Below, in pieces: positions 18,427 through 27,514 of a stretch of DNA of 63,710 nt. How positions within the stretch are numbered: the first letter of the stretch is position 1; every line of letters starts with the position of its first letter. The notes under the pieces are model-generated. The model worked only from the letters and a program-made list of their open reading frames with translations. It was not told the origin of the DNA and searched no databases. This stretch comes from Halorhabdus salina (GTDB lineage Archaea; Halobacteriota; Halobacteria; Halobacteriales; Haloarculaceae), in contig NZ_JACDNP010000012.1 of the NCBI RefSeq assembly GCF_013839425.1, positions 1 through 63,710 of the forward strand, written 5' to 3'. The position numbers and the translations under genes were made by a program.

Positions 18427-19608
18427 ATGGATAGACTGCGTTCGAGGTCCACGATTCTGATCGCTGTGGTGATCGGCGTGGTCCTTCTTGGGAGTCTTGC
18501 GATCGGCGTCTGGGTCGCGGCTGAACCACCCGATTCCACCCCATCGTTCGACGATGTCCAACAGCAGCGAGGCAGTGTCAATGGACTCGTTGGCGTCCGA
18601 AAGACGGTATACAAGCGAGGCAACACGACGAGTGAGTCGGTCGAACGCGTCTGGTTACGACCGGGCACTGGTCAGTATCGTATCGAGGATATCCACGATG
18701 ATCCCCAGTGGCCTGAACGGAAAGTGGCAAATGGGAGCAGTCTATGGCTGTACGACGATGATGCACAAACGGCGATACAGATCGACATTTCACAGACAGA
18801 CCGCTCGTCGAGCGGCGATCGGATTGCTCGGTTGCTTGCCGTCGTGAGAGCGGCAGATGGACCGGTGACGGCGGGGAGTGTTGATCCGCTCCCTGTCGTC
18901 CCCGTCGCTAGCGAGCGTGATGGGACCACCAGGGGCATTGCTGGGCAAATTACTGTCGCGTACACTGGGACGGCGACCGTCGCCGGCCGGGATACGTACG
19001 TCCTGTCCCTTCGATCGACGGCGAACGCGGCCGGGGTGGTGTCGAACTTCTCACAGACGGTCTGGCTCGATCAGGAGTGGTACGTGCCGCTGAAGCGAAC
19101 GACTGAATATCATCGTGACGGGACCCCTGTCAAGATCACGGTCAGCTACGAGAACGTCACGTTCAACCCCGGACTGTCCGACGAGCGTTTCCAGTTCGAT
19201 CTGCCACCCAATGGGACTGTCAAAACCAACGAGACGCCAACACAGCAGCAGTTCGTCGATATCGCACAGCTACAGGCCGTCGCCAACTACTCCGTCCCGG
19301 AGCCGATACTCCCGGATTCGTTCGACCTTCGTGAGACGACCCGAACAGTCGGGAACGTCCGGAGTATTGGCCTGCGATACGCAAACGAGACGGCGACCGT
19401 GGCCGTCTCGAAAAGCAATCTAACCTGGTACCAGCCCCACACGGAGGGCCGGAATGTGTCCATTGGCTCTGAAACCGCAACGCTTCGGAACATCGGGACG
19501 GAACTCCGTATCTCCTGGACGTGTGCGGACGCTCGCTATTCTGTCGCTGGAACCGGCCTCTCAGCCGATCCGTTGATCGAAATCGCCAGGTCAGTCGCGT
19601 GTCGCTGA
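18427..19608 (+). CDS. LolA-like exported protein
   Basis: A 393-residue protein with an N-terminal anchor helix (SRSTILIAVVIGVVLLGSLA) and an extracellular LolA/DUF2092-like beta domain: WLRPGTGQYRIED, SLWLYDDDAQTAIQ, DTYVLSLRSTA, VWLDQEWYVPLK. The C-terminal part (LPDSFDLRETTRTVG) resembles a DUF4367 domain. Such proteins are thought to handle lipids or to sense envelope stress. The ATG at 18406 is an alternative start seven codons upstream. It is the last gene in the envelope group starting at 16580. Confidence 0.75.
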   Translation: MDRLRSRSTILIAVVIGVVLLGSLAIGVWVAAEPPDSTPSFDDVQQQRGSVNGLVGVRKTVYKRGNTTSESVERVWLRPGTGQYRIEDIHDDPQWPERKVANGSSLWLYDDDAQTAIQIDISQTDRSSSGDRIARLLAVVRAADGPVTAGSVDPLPVVPVASERDGTTRGIAGQITVAYTGTATVAGRDTYVLSLRSTANAAGVVSNFSQTVWLDQEWYVPLKRTTEYHRDGTPVKITVSYENVTFNPGLSDERFQFDLPPNGTVKTNETPTQQQFVDIAQLQAVANYSVPEPILPDSFDLRETTRTVGNVRSIGLRYANETATVAVSKSNLTWYQPHTEGRNVSIGSETATLRNIGTELRISWTCADARYSVAGTGLSADPLIEIARSVACR

Positions 19609-19663
19609 TCGGGGATTCGGCCACGCACCACTCTCGTCAGATACCCTGCCGGAGTCTCGGCGG

Positions 19664-20011
19664 TCATTCCTCGTAAGCGAGGTTCATCAACCATTGCGTG
19701 AACTGGTCGCTGTGCATGTTGACCTCTTCGTCGCCGACGAACGGCGAGAGCATGTCGCCGGCCATCAACAGCGAGAAATCGAGGTCCTTCGCGGTTGGTG
19801 TTAGCAAGTACGTGTTGTGTCCCTCGTAGACCGCCTCATTGCGGTTGATGAGGTCTTGCTCGGCCAGGGAGTCGACGATGCGCGATCCCTTGCGTGAACT
19901 CACGTCCAGTTCTTTCCAGAAGTCACTCTGATGGATACCACCGGACTCTCGGACGAGTTCGAGGCCCCGGCGTTCGTCCTCTGAGAGGTCCAGTTCCGAC
20001 TCGGCGCTCAT
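19664..20011 (-). CDS. Winged helix-turn-helix transcriptional regulator
   Basis: A 115-residue MarR-like regulator: SEDERRGLELVRESGGIHQSDF, then KELDVSSRKGSRIVDSLAEQ as the recognition region and HNTYLLTPTAKDLDF as the wing. The C-terminal HSDQFTQWLMNLAYEE may be a dimer helix. The ligand is unknown. A much longer frame continues upstream but runs through the NRDE gene in another frame, so the ATG at 20011 is the correct start. Confidence 0.8.
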   Translation of the reverse strand: MSAESELDLSEDERRGLELVRESGGIHQSDFWKELDVSSRKGSRIVDSLAEQDLINRNEAVYEGHNTYLLTPTAKDLDFSLLMAGDMLSPFVGDEEVNMHSDQFTQWLMNLAYEE

Positions 20012-20036
20012 ACACACACTTGGGGCAGGTTGCCGC

Positions 20037-20777
20037 TTAAACTTGACCTTCGACACGTTGGTATTCGGTCTCACAGGGCGGCCCGCCGGCATACCAGTAC
20101 GTCCGCCCGCCGTCACCGAGTTGTACCAATGACGACGAACGTGTGCCAAACCCGTCCCCATGCACGCAGACGCCGTACTCGTGATCGGCGATGACGCTCG
20201 CTGCTCGATCGAGCCATTCGTCGCCGGACTCGCCGGGGGTTGGTTGCAATGCTGTTTGTAGCTTATTCGCGTTTTCGGCCTGTTCACGCCCAGATGTCGC
20301 CCGAAATGCCGGTATCTGGTAGCGACCGTCAGCCCCGACGTTGACCACGACGTGGACACCAGGGTCGAGGGTCCTGACCGAGAGCGATCCGTCCCATTCG
20401 AGCAGTAGCGCCGCTCGGTCGTCAGCCACGACGAGATTGAACCCATCGTAACTGGTTCGATCGACAGCGCGTTCGACCGTTCGAGCCGCCTTCTCGGCGG
20501 TTTCGGTGTCGAGGGCGTCCTTGACCAGCAATCCACGTGAGCGCTCAGCGGGTGGCCCATCGTCGAGCCAGCGGTTCGTGATCGCGGCAAGGACGCCGTG
20601 CTCGTTGTATCCGAACCACGTGCCGCCCGCTGACTCGTCACGCGGTGCGAGTATCGCCGGGTTTGTCCCCCAGACGGTCGGGGGCTGGGCGGGACGGTCA
20701 GTGGCTTCGTCGCGGTTCGCGGCGACTGCAACTGGCACGTCGGCGAAGACCTGCCAGGCGAGGACCAGCGTACACAC
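20037..20777 (-). CDS. NRDE family protein (TANGO2-like)
   Basis: A 246-residue protein with the family signature: Cys2 at the N-terminus (MCTLVLAWQVF), AANRDEATDRPAQPP and GGTWFGYNEHGVLAAITNR. Cys2 may be an N-terminal nucleophile. The family is linked to heme or lipid metabolism in eukaryotes, but the archaeal role is not known. It ends 26 bases before the regulator and starts 43 bases after menE, so it may be the tail of the men transcript. Confidence 0.88.
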   Translation of the reverse strand: MCTLVLAWQVFADVPVAVAANRDEATDRPAQPPTVWGTNPAILAPRDESAGGTWFGYNEHGVLAAITNRWLDDGPPAERSRGLLVKDALDTETAEKAARTVERAVDRTSYDGFNLVVADDRAALLLEWDGSLSVRTLDPGVHVVVNVGADGRYQIPAFRATSGREQAENANKLQTALQPTPGESGDEWLDRAASVIADHEYGVCVHGDGFGTRSSSLVQLGDGGRTYWYAGGPPCETEYQRVEGQV

Positions 20778-20819
20778 GCGGTTGGATTCGGTCTGGACCG
20801 GCGTAAAATTCTCGACTGT

Positions 20820-22316
20820 TCAGCTGTGCCGGATTTTCTCGACGACAGCTGCCCGATCGACGGTGCCCGAGACGGTCCGTGGAATGGCTTCGCCAATTTC
20901 GATCGACTTGGGGACCTTGTAGGGTGCCAATTCGTCCCGACAGGTCCTTTCGATCGTTTCGGTCGATAGCTCTGCACTCCCGTTTGGCACGACCAGTGCG
21001 GCGACACGCTCGCCCCAGTCGTCGTCCGGCACCCCCACGACCACCGCTTCGGCGACATCAGTACGGGATTCGAGTACGTTGACGACCTCCCCTGGCTCGA
21101 CGTTTTCACCGCCTGTGACGATGCGATCGTCCTGTCGCCCGACAACGTACAGACGGCCGTCCTCGTCGCGATAGCCAAGGTCGCCGGTGTGGAGGCCGCG
21201 TTGGTCGAACACCGCCTCGGTTTCCTCGTCGTCGAGATAGCCCGGAGTGACTGTCGGCCCCTCGATGACGATCTCGCCGGTCGCTCCGGGCGGGACTGAC
21301 TCGCCGTCGTCGATGACGGCCACCTGCGTAAACAACAGTGGCTGGCCGACTGTCCCGGGATTGTCGAAGGACTGGCTGGGGGTTGCGGTGGCGACCTGTG
21401 ACGCCGTTTCGGTCATGCCGTAGGTAGGGTAGACGGGAACGTTCTCCCGCTCACAACGGTCGATCAGATCCCGGGACGCTGACGCGCCGCCAAGCAACAC
21501 GAACCGAAGCGAGTCCGGCCGGTCCCAACCGGCATCGAGCAGTCGCGACAGCATCGTCGGGACAAACGAGACGCCCGTCACGTCGTAGTCGGCCATCGCT
21601 GCGGCGGTCCGAGCTGGCTCGAATTCACGCTGGAGGATCACCGACGTGCCATAGAGTGTCGATCTGACGAGTGGAGCGAACCCGCCCATGTGGGCCATCG
21701 GGATCGAGACGAGCCACCGATCGGATCGAGTGACTCCGAGTCTGAACGCCGAGGCGATCGCGCTTGCAAATAGATTCGTGAGCGTGAGTTGCACGCCCGC
21801 CGGTTCGCCCGTCGATCCAGAGGTAAACATCACGAGGTGGGTCTCGGAGGGATATCGTGCCCTGGGTGTGATGCCGCCAGTCGCTGATGGGAGCGTCGGT
21901 ACTGCCTCGGTAGGGGATGTATCGACACTGAACAGCGCAACGTCGGCGAGATCGCTGACCGCCTCCGCCGTCTGTTCGGTACAGAGGACAGCATCTACTT
22001 CGGCTTTGGTGGCGAGTGTCTCCAGTTGGTCGACCGGCTCGCGGACGTCGAGGGGGACGACCGCTGCGCCCAGTCGCCAGGCGGCGTGGGTCGCCCTGAC
22101 GAAATGGATACTGGTCTCCATGGCGATCCCCACTCGCTGGGGGCGTCCATCACAGGCCGCCTGAAGCCGACCCGCGAGTCGATCGGCCTCGTCGAACAGC
22201 TCCTCGTAGGTCCAGGTGGCCCCCGTTTCCGCCTCGACGACCGCCGTGCGATCGGGCGTCGAACTCGCTCTGGCGGTCAACGGATCGATCTGGGGCCAGG
22301 CGTCGAGTGTTCGCAT
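20820..22316 (-). CDS. menE: o-succinylbenzoate-CoA ligase
   Basis: A 498-residue ANL adenylating enzyme. The P-loop motif is VMFTSGSTGEPAGVQLT, with YGMTETASQ, TGDLGYRDEDG and GRQDDRIVTGGENVEPGEV in order. In menaquinone synthesis it converts o-succinylbenzoate to its CoA ester. Context (menC and menA immediately upstream) supports the name strongly. Odd: the C-terminal A10 motif reads PRTVSGTVDRAAV, with Thr485 where most ANL enzymes have the adenylation-supporting Lys. Spacing to menC is 45 bases. Confidence 0.9.
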   Translation of the reverse strand: MRTLDAWPQIDPLTARASSTPDRTAVVEAETGATWTYEELFDEADRLAGRLQAACDGRPQRVGIAMETSIHFVRATHAAWRLGAAVVPLDVREPVDQLETLATKAEVDAVLCTEQTAEAVSDLADVALFSVDTSPTEAVPTLPSATGGITPRARYPSETHLVMFTSGSTGEPAGVQLTLTNLFASAIASAFRLGVTRSDRWLVSIPMAHMGGFAPLVRSTLYGTSVILQREFEPARTAAAMADYDVTGVSFVPTMLSRLLDAGWDRPDSLRFVLLGGASASRDLIDRCERENVPVYPTYGMTETASQVATATPSQSFDNPGTVGQPLLFTQVAVIDDGESVPPGATGEIVIEGPTVTPGYLDDEETEAVFDQRGLHTGDLGYRDEDGRLYVVGRQDDRIVTGGENVEPGEVVNVLESRTDVAEAVVVGVPDDDWGERVAALVVPNGSAELSTETIERTCRDELAPYKVPKSIEIGEAIPRTVSGTVDRAAVVEKIRHS

Positions 22317-22361
22317 TGGGGAAAATTCGGCCCGGCCCCTACTTGAGTGGCCCCCCGATTC

Positions 22362-23402
22362 TCACCAACTTACAGGCCCGCCGTCCGGACGATCAAGGCT
22401 CACACCGATCCCCGGTGCCACCGGGACGCCCATTCGGCCCTCTCGCACGGGTGCTGGGTCCTTACCGAGGTCTTCAACCAACAGATCGCCGGTCGCCAAC
22501 CCACAGGCACGATCGATCCCGAGGCTTGCAGCCAGATGGAGCGCTGCCGTCCGAGCAACGGCACCGTCGATCGTTGTCGTTACGATCGGTTCGATCGCAT
22601 GCTTGCGTGCTGTCCGTGCCACGGCCGCGGCCTGGTCGAGGCCACCGAGTACCATCGGCTTGAGGACGACTACGTCTGCGGCGTCGGCACTTCTGATTGC
22701 GTCGATTCCACGCTCTCTGAGTGATTCGTCAAGGGCAATGTCGACGCCGTGATCTCGAAGTTCGGCATGCCCGTCAAGATTGTCCGGAGGCAGTGGTTGT
22801 TCGATGAGACTGACGTGCAGGTCGGTGATACCTTCCAGGGCGTCCTCAGCGTCTGCACGAGTCCAACTGCCGTTGGCGTCGAGACGAATCGAAGCCTCAC
22901 GTTCTCTGCGCCGGATCGCTCGCAGTCTCTCGAGATCATCCGCGAGTGGTCTGGCACCGACTTTGACTTTCAGACACTCGAAGCCGGCCTCGACGGCTGC
23001 CGTGGCTGCCTGGGCAGTTGCGTCCGGGTCGGCGTCACCGATCGTCGCGTTGACCGGGACCGAGTCGGCGACGGTAGCGGTGTCGGCCGCAAGCCACCGC
23101 GCCAAGGAGACGCCTGCGTCCCGAGCAGCAGCGTCGGCTTCAGCCAGTGCAATGCCGTGTCTGGCCGCTGGTGTCTCGACGGGATCGACAGACGCCGGCG
23201 CTCGATCGCCGTCGGCGACTGCCCGAAGCGTTTCCTGACACGCATCGAGCGATTCCGTCCAGCCCGGAAGCGGCGTCGCCTCGCCGACGCCACGGACGCC
23301 ATCGCGTTCGACGACGACCAGAAAGCCGTCACGGGACTCGATCGGGCCGGTGGCCGTTCTGAGTGGGGACGCGAGCGGGAGGTTGAACGGTGCTATCTTC
23401 AT
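22362..23402 (-). CDS. menC: o-succinylbenzoate synthase
   Basis: A 346-residue enolase-superfamily enzyme. The catalytic set is visible: LKVKVGA (first Lys pair), RLDANGSW (metal Asp), SLIEQPL (metal Glu), ALDESLRE (metal Asp) and VVLKPMVLGG (second Lys). It dehydrates SHCHC to o-succinylbenzoate. The start shares one base with the end of menA (ATGA overlap), showing one transcript. Start MKIAPFNLPLASPLRTA is the family N-terminus. Confidence 0.92.
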   Translation of the reverse strand: MKIAPFNLPLASPLRTATGPIESRDGFLVVVERDGVRGVGEATPLPGWTESLDACQETLRAVADGDRAPASVDPVETPAARHGIALAEADAAARDAGVSLARWLAADTATVADSVPVNATIGDADPDATAQAATAAVEAGFECLKVKVGARPLADDLERLRAIRRREREASIRLDANGSWTRADAEDALEGITDLHVSLIEQPLPPDNLDGHAELRDHGVDIALDESLRERGIDAIRSADAADVVVLKPMVLGGLDQAAAVARTARKHAIEPIVTTTIDGAVARTAALHLAASLGIDRACGLATGDLLVEDLGKDPAPVREGRMGVPVAPGIGVSLDRPDGGPVSW

Positions 23403-24358
23403 CAGATCACCGTCGGAAGCGCCAGTCCGACCGTGAACAGCAGTCCGTGAGCAGCCATCAGTTGGCCAGTGCGTTCAAGCGCCGGGTTCAACGCTTCGCC
23501 GCTCTGTTCGGTCAGGACCGTCCGCGTGACCGAGATTGCCAGCGGAATCGTCACCAGCGGCAGCAGGACGAACAGGCCGAAGTCGGCACGCTGCCACAGG
23601 ACAACCGGGACGAGATACGCCAGCGCGACCAGGGCCACGTATTCGAGGCGACTCCATCGGTATCCCAGCAGTACAGCCAGCGTTCGCTTACCCGCCTCGC
23701 GATCGCTCTCGATATCTCGAATGTTGTTCACGACGAGGATGGCCGTCGAGAGCCCTGCGGCTGCCAGACTGGCGATGACGACCGCGCTCGGGACGGTTCC
23801 CCCGGGCAGCCACGTCGGGAACAGCCCAACATCGAGAGTGGCAACAGCCTGGACGTAGTACGTACCCGTCACTGCGATCACGCCGAAGTAGACGAACACG
23901 AACAGGTCGCCAAGGCCGTAGTAGCCGTAGGGATACGGCCCGCCCGTGTACAGCAATCCGGCGACGATACTCGAGAGGCCGATAACGAGAATTGGGACGC
24001 CACCAATAGCGACGAGATAGAGGCCAACGAGTAGCGCGAGCGTGTAGGTCCCCGCCATGGCGGCTTTGACCTGTCTCGGAGGGATCAATCCGCCAGCGGT
24101 GACGCGAGTGAACCCTTCACGATCGGCGGTATCCGTTCCTTTCACGGCGTCAAAATAGTCGTTGGCGAAGTTCGTCCCGATTTGAATGAGGAGTGCGCCG
24201 ACGAAGGCTGCAAGCGCAGGGAGTGGCGCAAGAACGTTTTCGTGGACCGCTAGCCCGACGCCGACGATCACCGGCGCTGACCCCGCCGGAAGCGTCTGTG
24301 GCCGCGCGGCCATCAGCCACGCTTTCGTCTTCGAAACGTCTGCCGCTGCCGTACTCAT
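23402..24358 (-). CDS. menA: 1,4-dihydroxy-2-naphthoate polyprenyltransferase
   Basis: A 318-residue UbiA-family membrane protein with about eight to nine helices. The two prenyl-diphosphate motifs are NFANDYFDAVKGTD and NNIRDIESDREAGKRTLAV. It attaches the prenyl tail to DHNA to form demethylmenaquinone. It begins a menA-menC-menE block in which genes overlap or nearly touch. It is separated from menB by 270 bases that contain a hairpin followed by a T-rich or A-rich run, so it likely has its own promoter (TATA-like GTATTTAC near 24422). Confidence 0.93.
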   Translation of the reverse strand: MSTAAADVSKTKAWLMAARPQTLPAGSAPVIVGVGLAVHENVLAPLPALAAFVGALLIQIGTNFANDYFDAVKGTDTADREGFTRVTAGGLIPPRQVKAAMAGTYTLALLVGLYLVAIGGVPILVIGLSSIVAGLLYTGGPYPYGYYGLGDLFVFVYFGVIAVTGTYYVQAVATLDVGLFPTWLPGGTVPSAVVIASLAAAGLSTAILVVNNIRDIESDREAGKRTLAVLLGYRWSRLEYVALVALAYLVPVVLWQRADFGLFVLLPLVTIPLAISVTRTVLTEQSGEALNPALERTGQLMAAHGLLFTVGLALPTVI

Positions 24359-24544
24359 TACGATCAGTTCGGGGCTGGATCCGTGTTAAGGTACCGGAGC
24401 AAGCCGGTCGAGCCGGTGTAAATACACACTCTTGAATTACCCCGAACCAGGTAAGTTGGTTCACCGTGATATTTTCGCTCTGATGAGGTCTCGTTCGTAG
24501 TCGCTTACTAAACCACTGCTGGCGAGTGCAGCGAGCCAGCAGGA

Positions 24545-24611
24545 GTTTTTGGTCCAGCTTTTTGCAAGGTGCCTTCCCGCAGGCCGCTGAGGGCGGCCGA
24601 GGAAAGGCACC
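24545..24611 (+). repeat. Motif-plus-hairpin element, copy 1
   Basis: A 24-base motif (24545-24568) begins GTTTTTGGTCCAG and ends TTTTTGCAAG. It is followed at once by a stem of GGTGCCTT (24568-24575) pairing with AAGGCACC (24604-24611), with a smaller GGCCGC/GCGGCC stem inside. The same motif with one change occurs at 61397-61420 on the other strand, again followed by a hairpin. It lies between menB and menA. A minus-strand terminator for menB is another possible role for the stem. Confidence 0.6.
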
Positions 24612-24628
24612 GCAGTAAAAAGGTGGTC

Positions 24629-25519
24629 TCAGTAGTGCCAGGGGTAGTCGTCGAAATTGGGCTCCCGGCCTTCGTTGAAGGCGTCTCGACCTTCGTGAGC
24701 TTCGTCGGTCATGTATGCGAGGCGGGTCGCCTCGCCGGAGAAAACCTGCTGACCGACCATCCCGTCTTCGGGGAGATTGAAGGCGTACTTGAGCATCCGC
24801 ATCGCCGTCGGGGATTTGCCGTTGATCCGTGCGGCCCACTCTAGGGCAGTCTCCTCCAGTTCCTCGTGGGGGACGGCTTCGTTGACCATGCCCATCTCTT
24901 CGGCCTCCTCAGCATCGTAGGTCTTCCCGAGGAAGAACACCTCGCGGGCCTTTTTCTGGCCGATCTGGCGGGCGAGATATGCCGAGCCGAAGCCACCGTC
25001 GAAACTCCCCACGTCGGGATCAGTCTGGAGGAATTTCGCATGTTCCTCGCTGGCGAGCGTGAGATCACAGATCACGTGCAGGGAGTGGCCACCGCCGACG
25101 GCCCATCCGGGGACGACCGCGATCACGGGTTTTGGCATGTGGCGGATCTGGCGCTGGACTTCCAGAATGTGCAGGCGTGGGCCGTCCCCTTCGCCGTCTG
25201 CGTCCTCGTCTTCATATTCGTAGCCAGCATCGCCGCGGATCGACTGGTCGCCCCCGGCCGAAAAGGCCCAGCCGCCGTCCTTCGAGGACGGGCCGTTGCC
25301 GGTCAGAAGGACACAGCCGACGTCAGTCTGGCGCTTGGCATGGTCAAGCGCGGCGGAGAGTTCGTCGACCGTTTCGGGACGGAAGGCGTTGCGAACGTCC
25401 GGCCTGTCGAGGGCGATCCGGACAGCGCCGACGTCGGTTGCCCGGTGATACGTGATGTCCGAGAAGTCAACAGAGTCGATCTGCTCCCAGCGATCGGCGT
25501 CGAATAGCTCCGAAACCAT
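24629..25519 (-). CDS. menB: 1,4-dihydroxy-2-naphthoyl-CoA synthase
   Basis: A 296-residue crotonase-fold enzyme with MenB features: WAFSAGGDQSIRGD, a flexible acidic loop (GYEYEDEDADGEGDG), VVPGWAVGGGHSLHV, and QTDPDVGSFDGGFGSAYLA. It cyclises o-succinylbenzoyl-CoA to DHNA-CoA. The C-terminal region NEGREPNFDDYPWH is typical of MenB and not of other crotonases. It is transcribed in the same direction as menA-C-E but is separated from them by a hairpin element. Confidence 0.95.
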   Translation of the reverse strand: MVSELFDADRWEQIDSVDFSDITYHRATDVGAVRIALDRPDVRNAFRPETVDELSAALDHAKRQTDVGCVLLTGNGPSSKDGGWAFSAGGDQSIRGDAGYEYEDEDADGEGDGPRLHILEVQRQIRHMPKPVIAVVPGWAVGGGHSLHVICDLTLASEEHAKFLQTDPDVGSFDGGFGSAYLARQIGQKKAREVFFLGKTYDAEEAEEMGMVNEAVPHEELEETALEWAARINGKSPTAMRMLKYAFNLPEDGMVGQQVFSGEATRLAYMTDEAHEGRDAFNEGREPNFDDYPWHY

Positions 25520-25596
25520 ACCGGGGATCCGGTCGCCCGGCGGAAAAATATCTCGCAGTTGGGGGGCCTGGAGAACGCGTCTGACGCTCTGCCAAG

Positions 25597-25604
25597 AATT
25601 AAGG
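25597..25604 (+). promoter_or_regulatory. TATA-like box for the PRC-barrel gene
   Basis: AATTAAGG lies about 28 bases before the ATG at 25628, the spacing for a leaderless or near-leaderless transcript. The divergent menB promoter must lie in the same short gap (ATATTTTT near 25546-25553). Confidence 0.45.
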
Positions 25605-25627
25605 CGACCCCTCTCCAGAAATCCAGT

Positions 25628-25939
25628 ATGGCAATTGATCGTGATGCGAGCCCCCAGGAAATCACGTCACTGGTGGGTCGAGAAGTGTACTCGAACAACG
25701 GCGTATACGTGGGTGAAGTCGAAGATCTCCGACTCGATCTCGACGCTGAGGGCGTGACCGGCCTGGCGCTTCACCAACTCAACACGGAACTGTTCGATGC
25801 TGAGACGGCAAGCGCTCGCGGTGTCATCGTTCCCTATCGATGGGTGCAGGCTGTTGGTGACGTTGTCCTGATTAACAACATTGTCGAGCGTCTGCACGAA
25901 GACGACGGTGAAATCGGCGAAGACGACGTTGTGGCTTAA
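25628..25939 (+). CDS. PRC-barrel domain protein (CdpB-like candidate)
   Basis: A 103-residue protein consisting of one PRC-barrel: ITSLVGREVYSNNGVYVGEV, DLRLDLDAEGVTGLAL, then IVPYRWVQAVGDVVLINN, and an acidic tail. In haloarchaea, small PRC-barrel proteins named CdpB1 and CdpB2 act with SepF in cell division. The sequence and the neighbouring DHH gene make CdpB1 a reasonable candidate, but I rely on memory for this. Its stop overlaps the stop of the convergent DHH gene by a few bases. Confidence 0.8.
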   Translation: MAIDRDASPQEITSLVGREVYSNNGVYVGEVEDLRLDLDAEGVTGLALHQLNTELFDAETASARGVIVPYRWVQAVGDVVLINNIVERLHEDDGEIGEDDVVA

Positions 25940-27366
25940 TTTCCGTTGCTATCGGAGTTCTCGACGCCCATCGCTGCGAACAGCTTCGAGCGAACGGCTT
26001 CTTCGGTCAGTTCGAGCAGCGTATCGCGGTTGTCTTCACTCGTTTCGATGCCGGTGAAGATACCGAGCGGAATCTCGACGCTGGCGTCCGTCGAGTGGCC
26101 GGCCGTCTCGCCGATCTGTCCGAACGCCTCTTCGAGGACGTTGCCGATGTTCATCCGGATGTCTTTCGACCGCGCCGCGAGGTAGATCGTGTCGTCGGCG
26201 ATCGCAAAAACGGCCGTGGTGGTGATGCCTTCGAGATTGAGCAACTGTTGGGCGGCCTGGGCCAGGGCGTCCCGATCACGGATGAATCCCGCATTTGAGA
26301 CAAGGTGACTGCCCCGGACCTGGCGGTTGCGGATCGCCTCGGCGAGGACGTCCAGCGTTTCGGGGCTCATACTCGGCGATTCGACCTGCTCGAGCGTGTC
26401 GTGATCGGCGAATGGATAGAGATAGGCTGCTGCCGTCAAGTCTGCGGGCGTCGTGTCGCGCTTGAAGTCGAGCGTTTCCGCCCGGATTCCGTACAGGAGC
26501 GCGGTCGCAACCTCGTGATCGAGGCTGAGGTCGAGTTCCTGGATGTATTTCGTCAGAATCGTCGAGGTCGCCGAGACGTTCGGTCTGACGTCGGTGAATT
26601 CCGCCTCTGACCCCATCTCGACCTCGTAGTGGTCGATGACGATGTCGATCCGATCTTCGACGTCTTCGGCCGGCGGGCCGCCACTCTTGGCGAAGTCGAC
26701 CAGCGCGAACGTATCGTAGTCATCCAGATCGACCGCGGATCGGGATGTCAGTTCGAGGCCGAGGAGGTTGACGAACGCCCGGTTCTCGTGGTGGCCAATG
26801 TCTCCTTCGTAGATGATGTCCGCGTCGATGTCGCGACTGTCGGCGATTGCCCGGAGCGCTGCGGCGCTGGCGATCGAGTCCGGATCGGGGCCACGGTGGA
26901 TGAGAATGGCCAGTCGTTCGTCGGTATTGTCGACAACGGCGGCCAATTGATTGGCCTTGTGTTCGATTTCACCCGTCTCGAGCGCTCGAAGCGCTGAATC
27001 AGCAATGACTGCAGAGGGATTGATCACCACGTTCGCCCCGAGTTCCGAGAGGTCGTCGGCCGAGACGGGATCGGATGCCCGCGCGACGATGAATTGGTCT
27101 TCGTCACGATCCCGAAGGTGTTCAACGGCGGCTGCGTTGGCCTCAACGTCCGGCGAGAGGATCAAGACGACGTCCCGATCGTCGAGTTCGGCAGCGATGG
27201 ACTCGTCTCGAATGTCTGCCGTCCGCGCATTCAGATCCTGATCGCGCAGGGCTTCGACGCGCCCTTCGTCCTTATCGAGGATGAGAACGTCTTTGTTTTC
27301 CTCGACGAGTGCCTCTGCGACGGCATGGCCCACGCTCCCACACCCCAAAATAGCGTACGTAGACAT
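25936..27366 (-). CDS. TrkA-N / DHH phosphoesterase fusion
   Basis: A 476-residue protein. Residues 1-125 are a Rossmann TrkA-N (RCK) nucleotide-binding domain starting TYAILGCGSVGHAVAEAL. Residues about 150-300 are a DHH domain with HRGPDPDSIASA, YEGDIGHHENR and LVDFAKSG. The rest is a DHHA1-like region (GFIRDRDALAQAAQQLL, MNIGNVLEEAFGQIGETAGH). DHH/DHHA1 proteins cleave cyclic dinucleotides, nanoRNA or pAp. Odd: the name motif reads IDHYEV (residues 245-247 DHY), not DHH. Alternative in-frame ATGs lie at 27375 and 27393. Confidence 0.85.
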   Translation of the reverse strand: MSTYAILGCGSVGHAVAEALVEENKDVLILDKDEGRVEALRDQDLNARTADIRDESIAAELDDRDVVLILSPDVEANAAAVEHLRDRDEDQFIVARASDPVSADDLSELGANVVINPSAVIADSALRALETGEIEHKANQLAAVVDNTDERLAILIHRGPDPDSIASAAALRAIADSRDIDADIIYEGDIGHHENRAFVNLLGLELTSRSAVDLDDYDTFALVDFAKSGGPPAEDVEDRIDIVIDHYEVEMGSEAEFTDVRPNVSATSTILTKYIQELDLSLDHEVATALLYGIRAETLDFKRDTTPADLTAAAYLYPFADHDTLEQVESPSMSPETLDVLAEAIRNRQVRGSHLVSNAGFIRDRDALAQAAQQLLNLEGITTTAVFAIADDTIYLAARSKDIRMNIGNVLEEAFGQIGETAGHSTDASVEIPLGIFTGIETSEDNRDTLLELTEEAVRSKLFAAMGVENSDSNGN

Positions 27367-27514
27367 CGAGGCCATCGTAATGTCGCTGCTCATGGTGTCG
27401 GCAATGTTTACGCGCCAGCCCTTAAACCGTCGCGGTTGTCGCCGGAGACTGAAGATACGCCCCGCGGTCGAAAGGAAACGTATTTGAATCGCCCGACGAA
27501 ACCCTGGATTGTCT

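Noticed and set aside
20012-21178. Long minus-strand frame that would extend the winged-helix regulator to about 500 residues
   Set aside because: It runs through the NRDE and menE genes in another frame and has low-complexity Ser/Thr/Arg composition; the real regulator starts at 20011.
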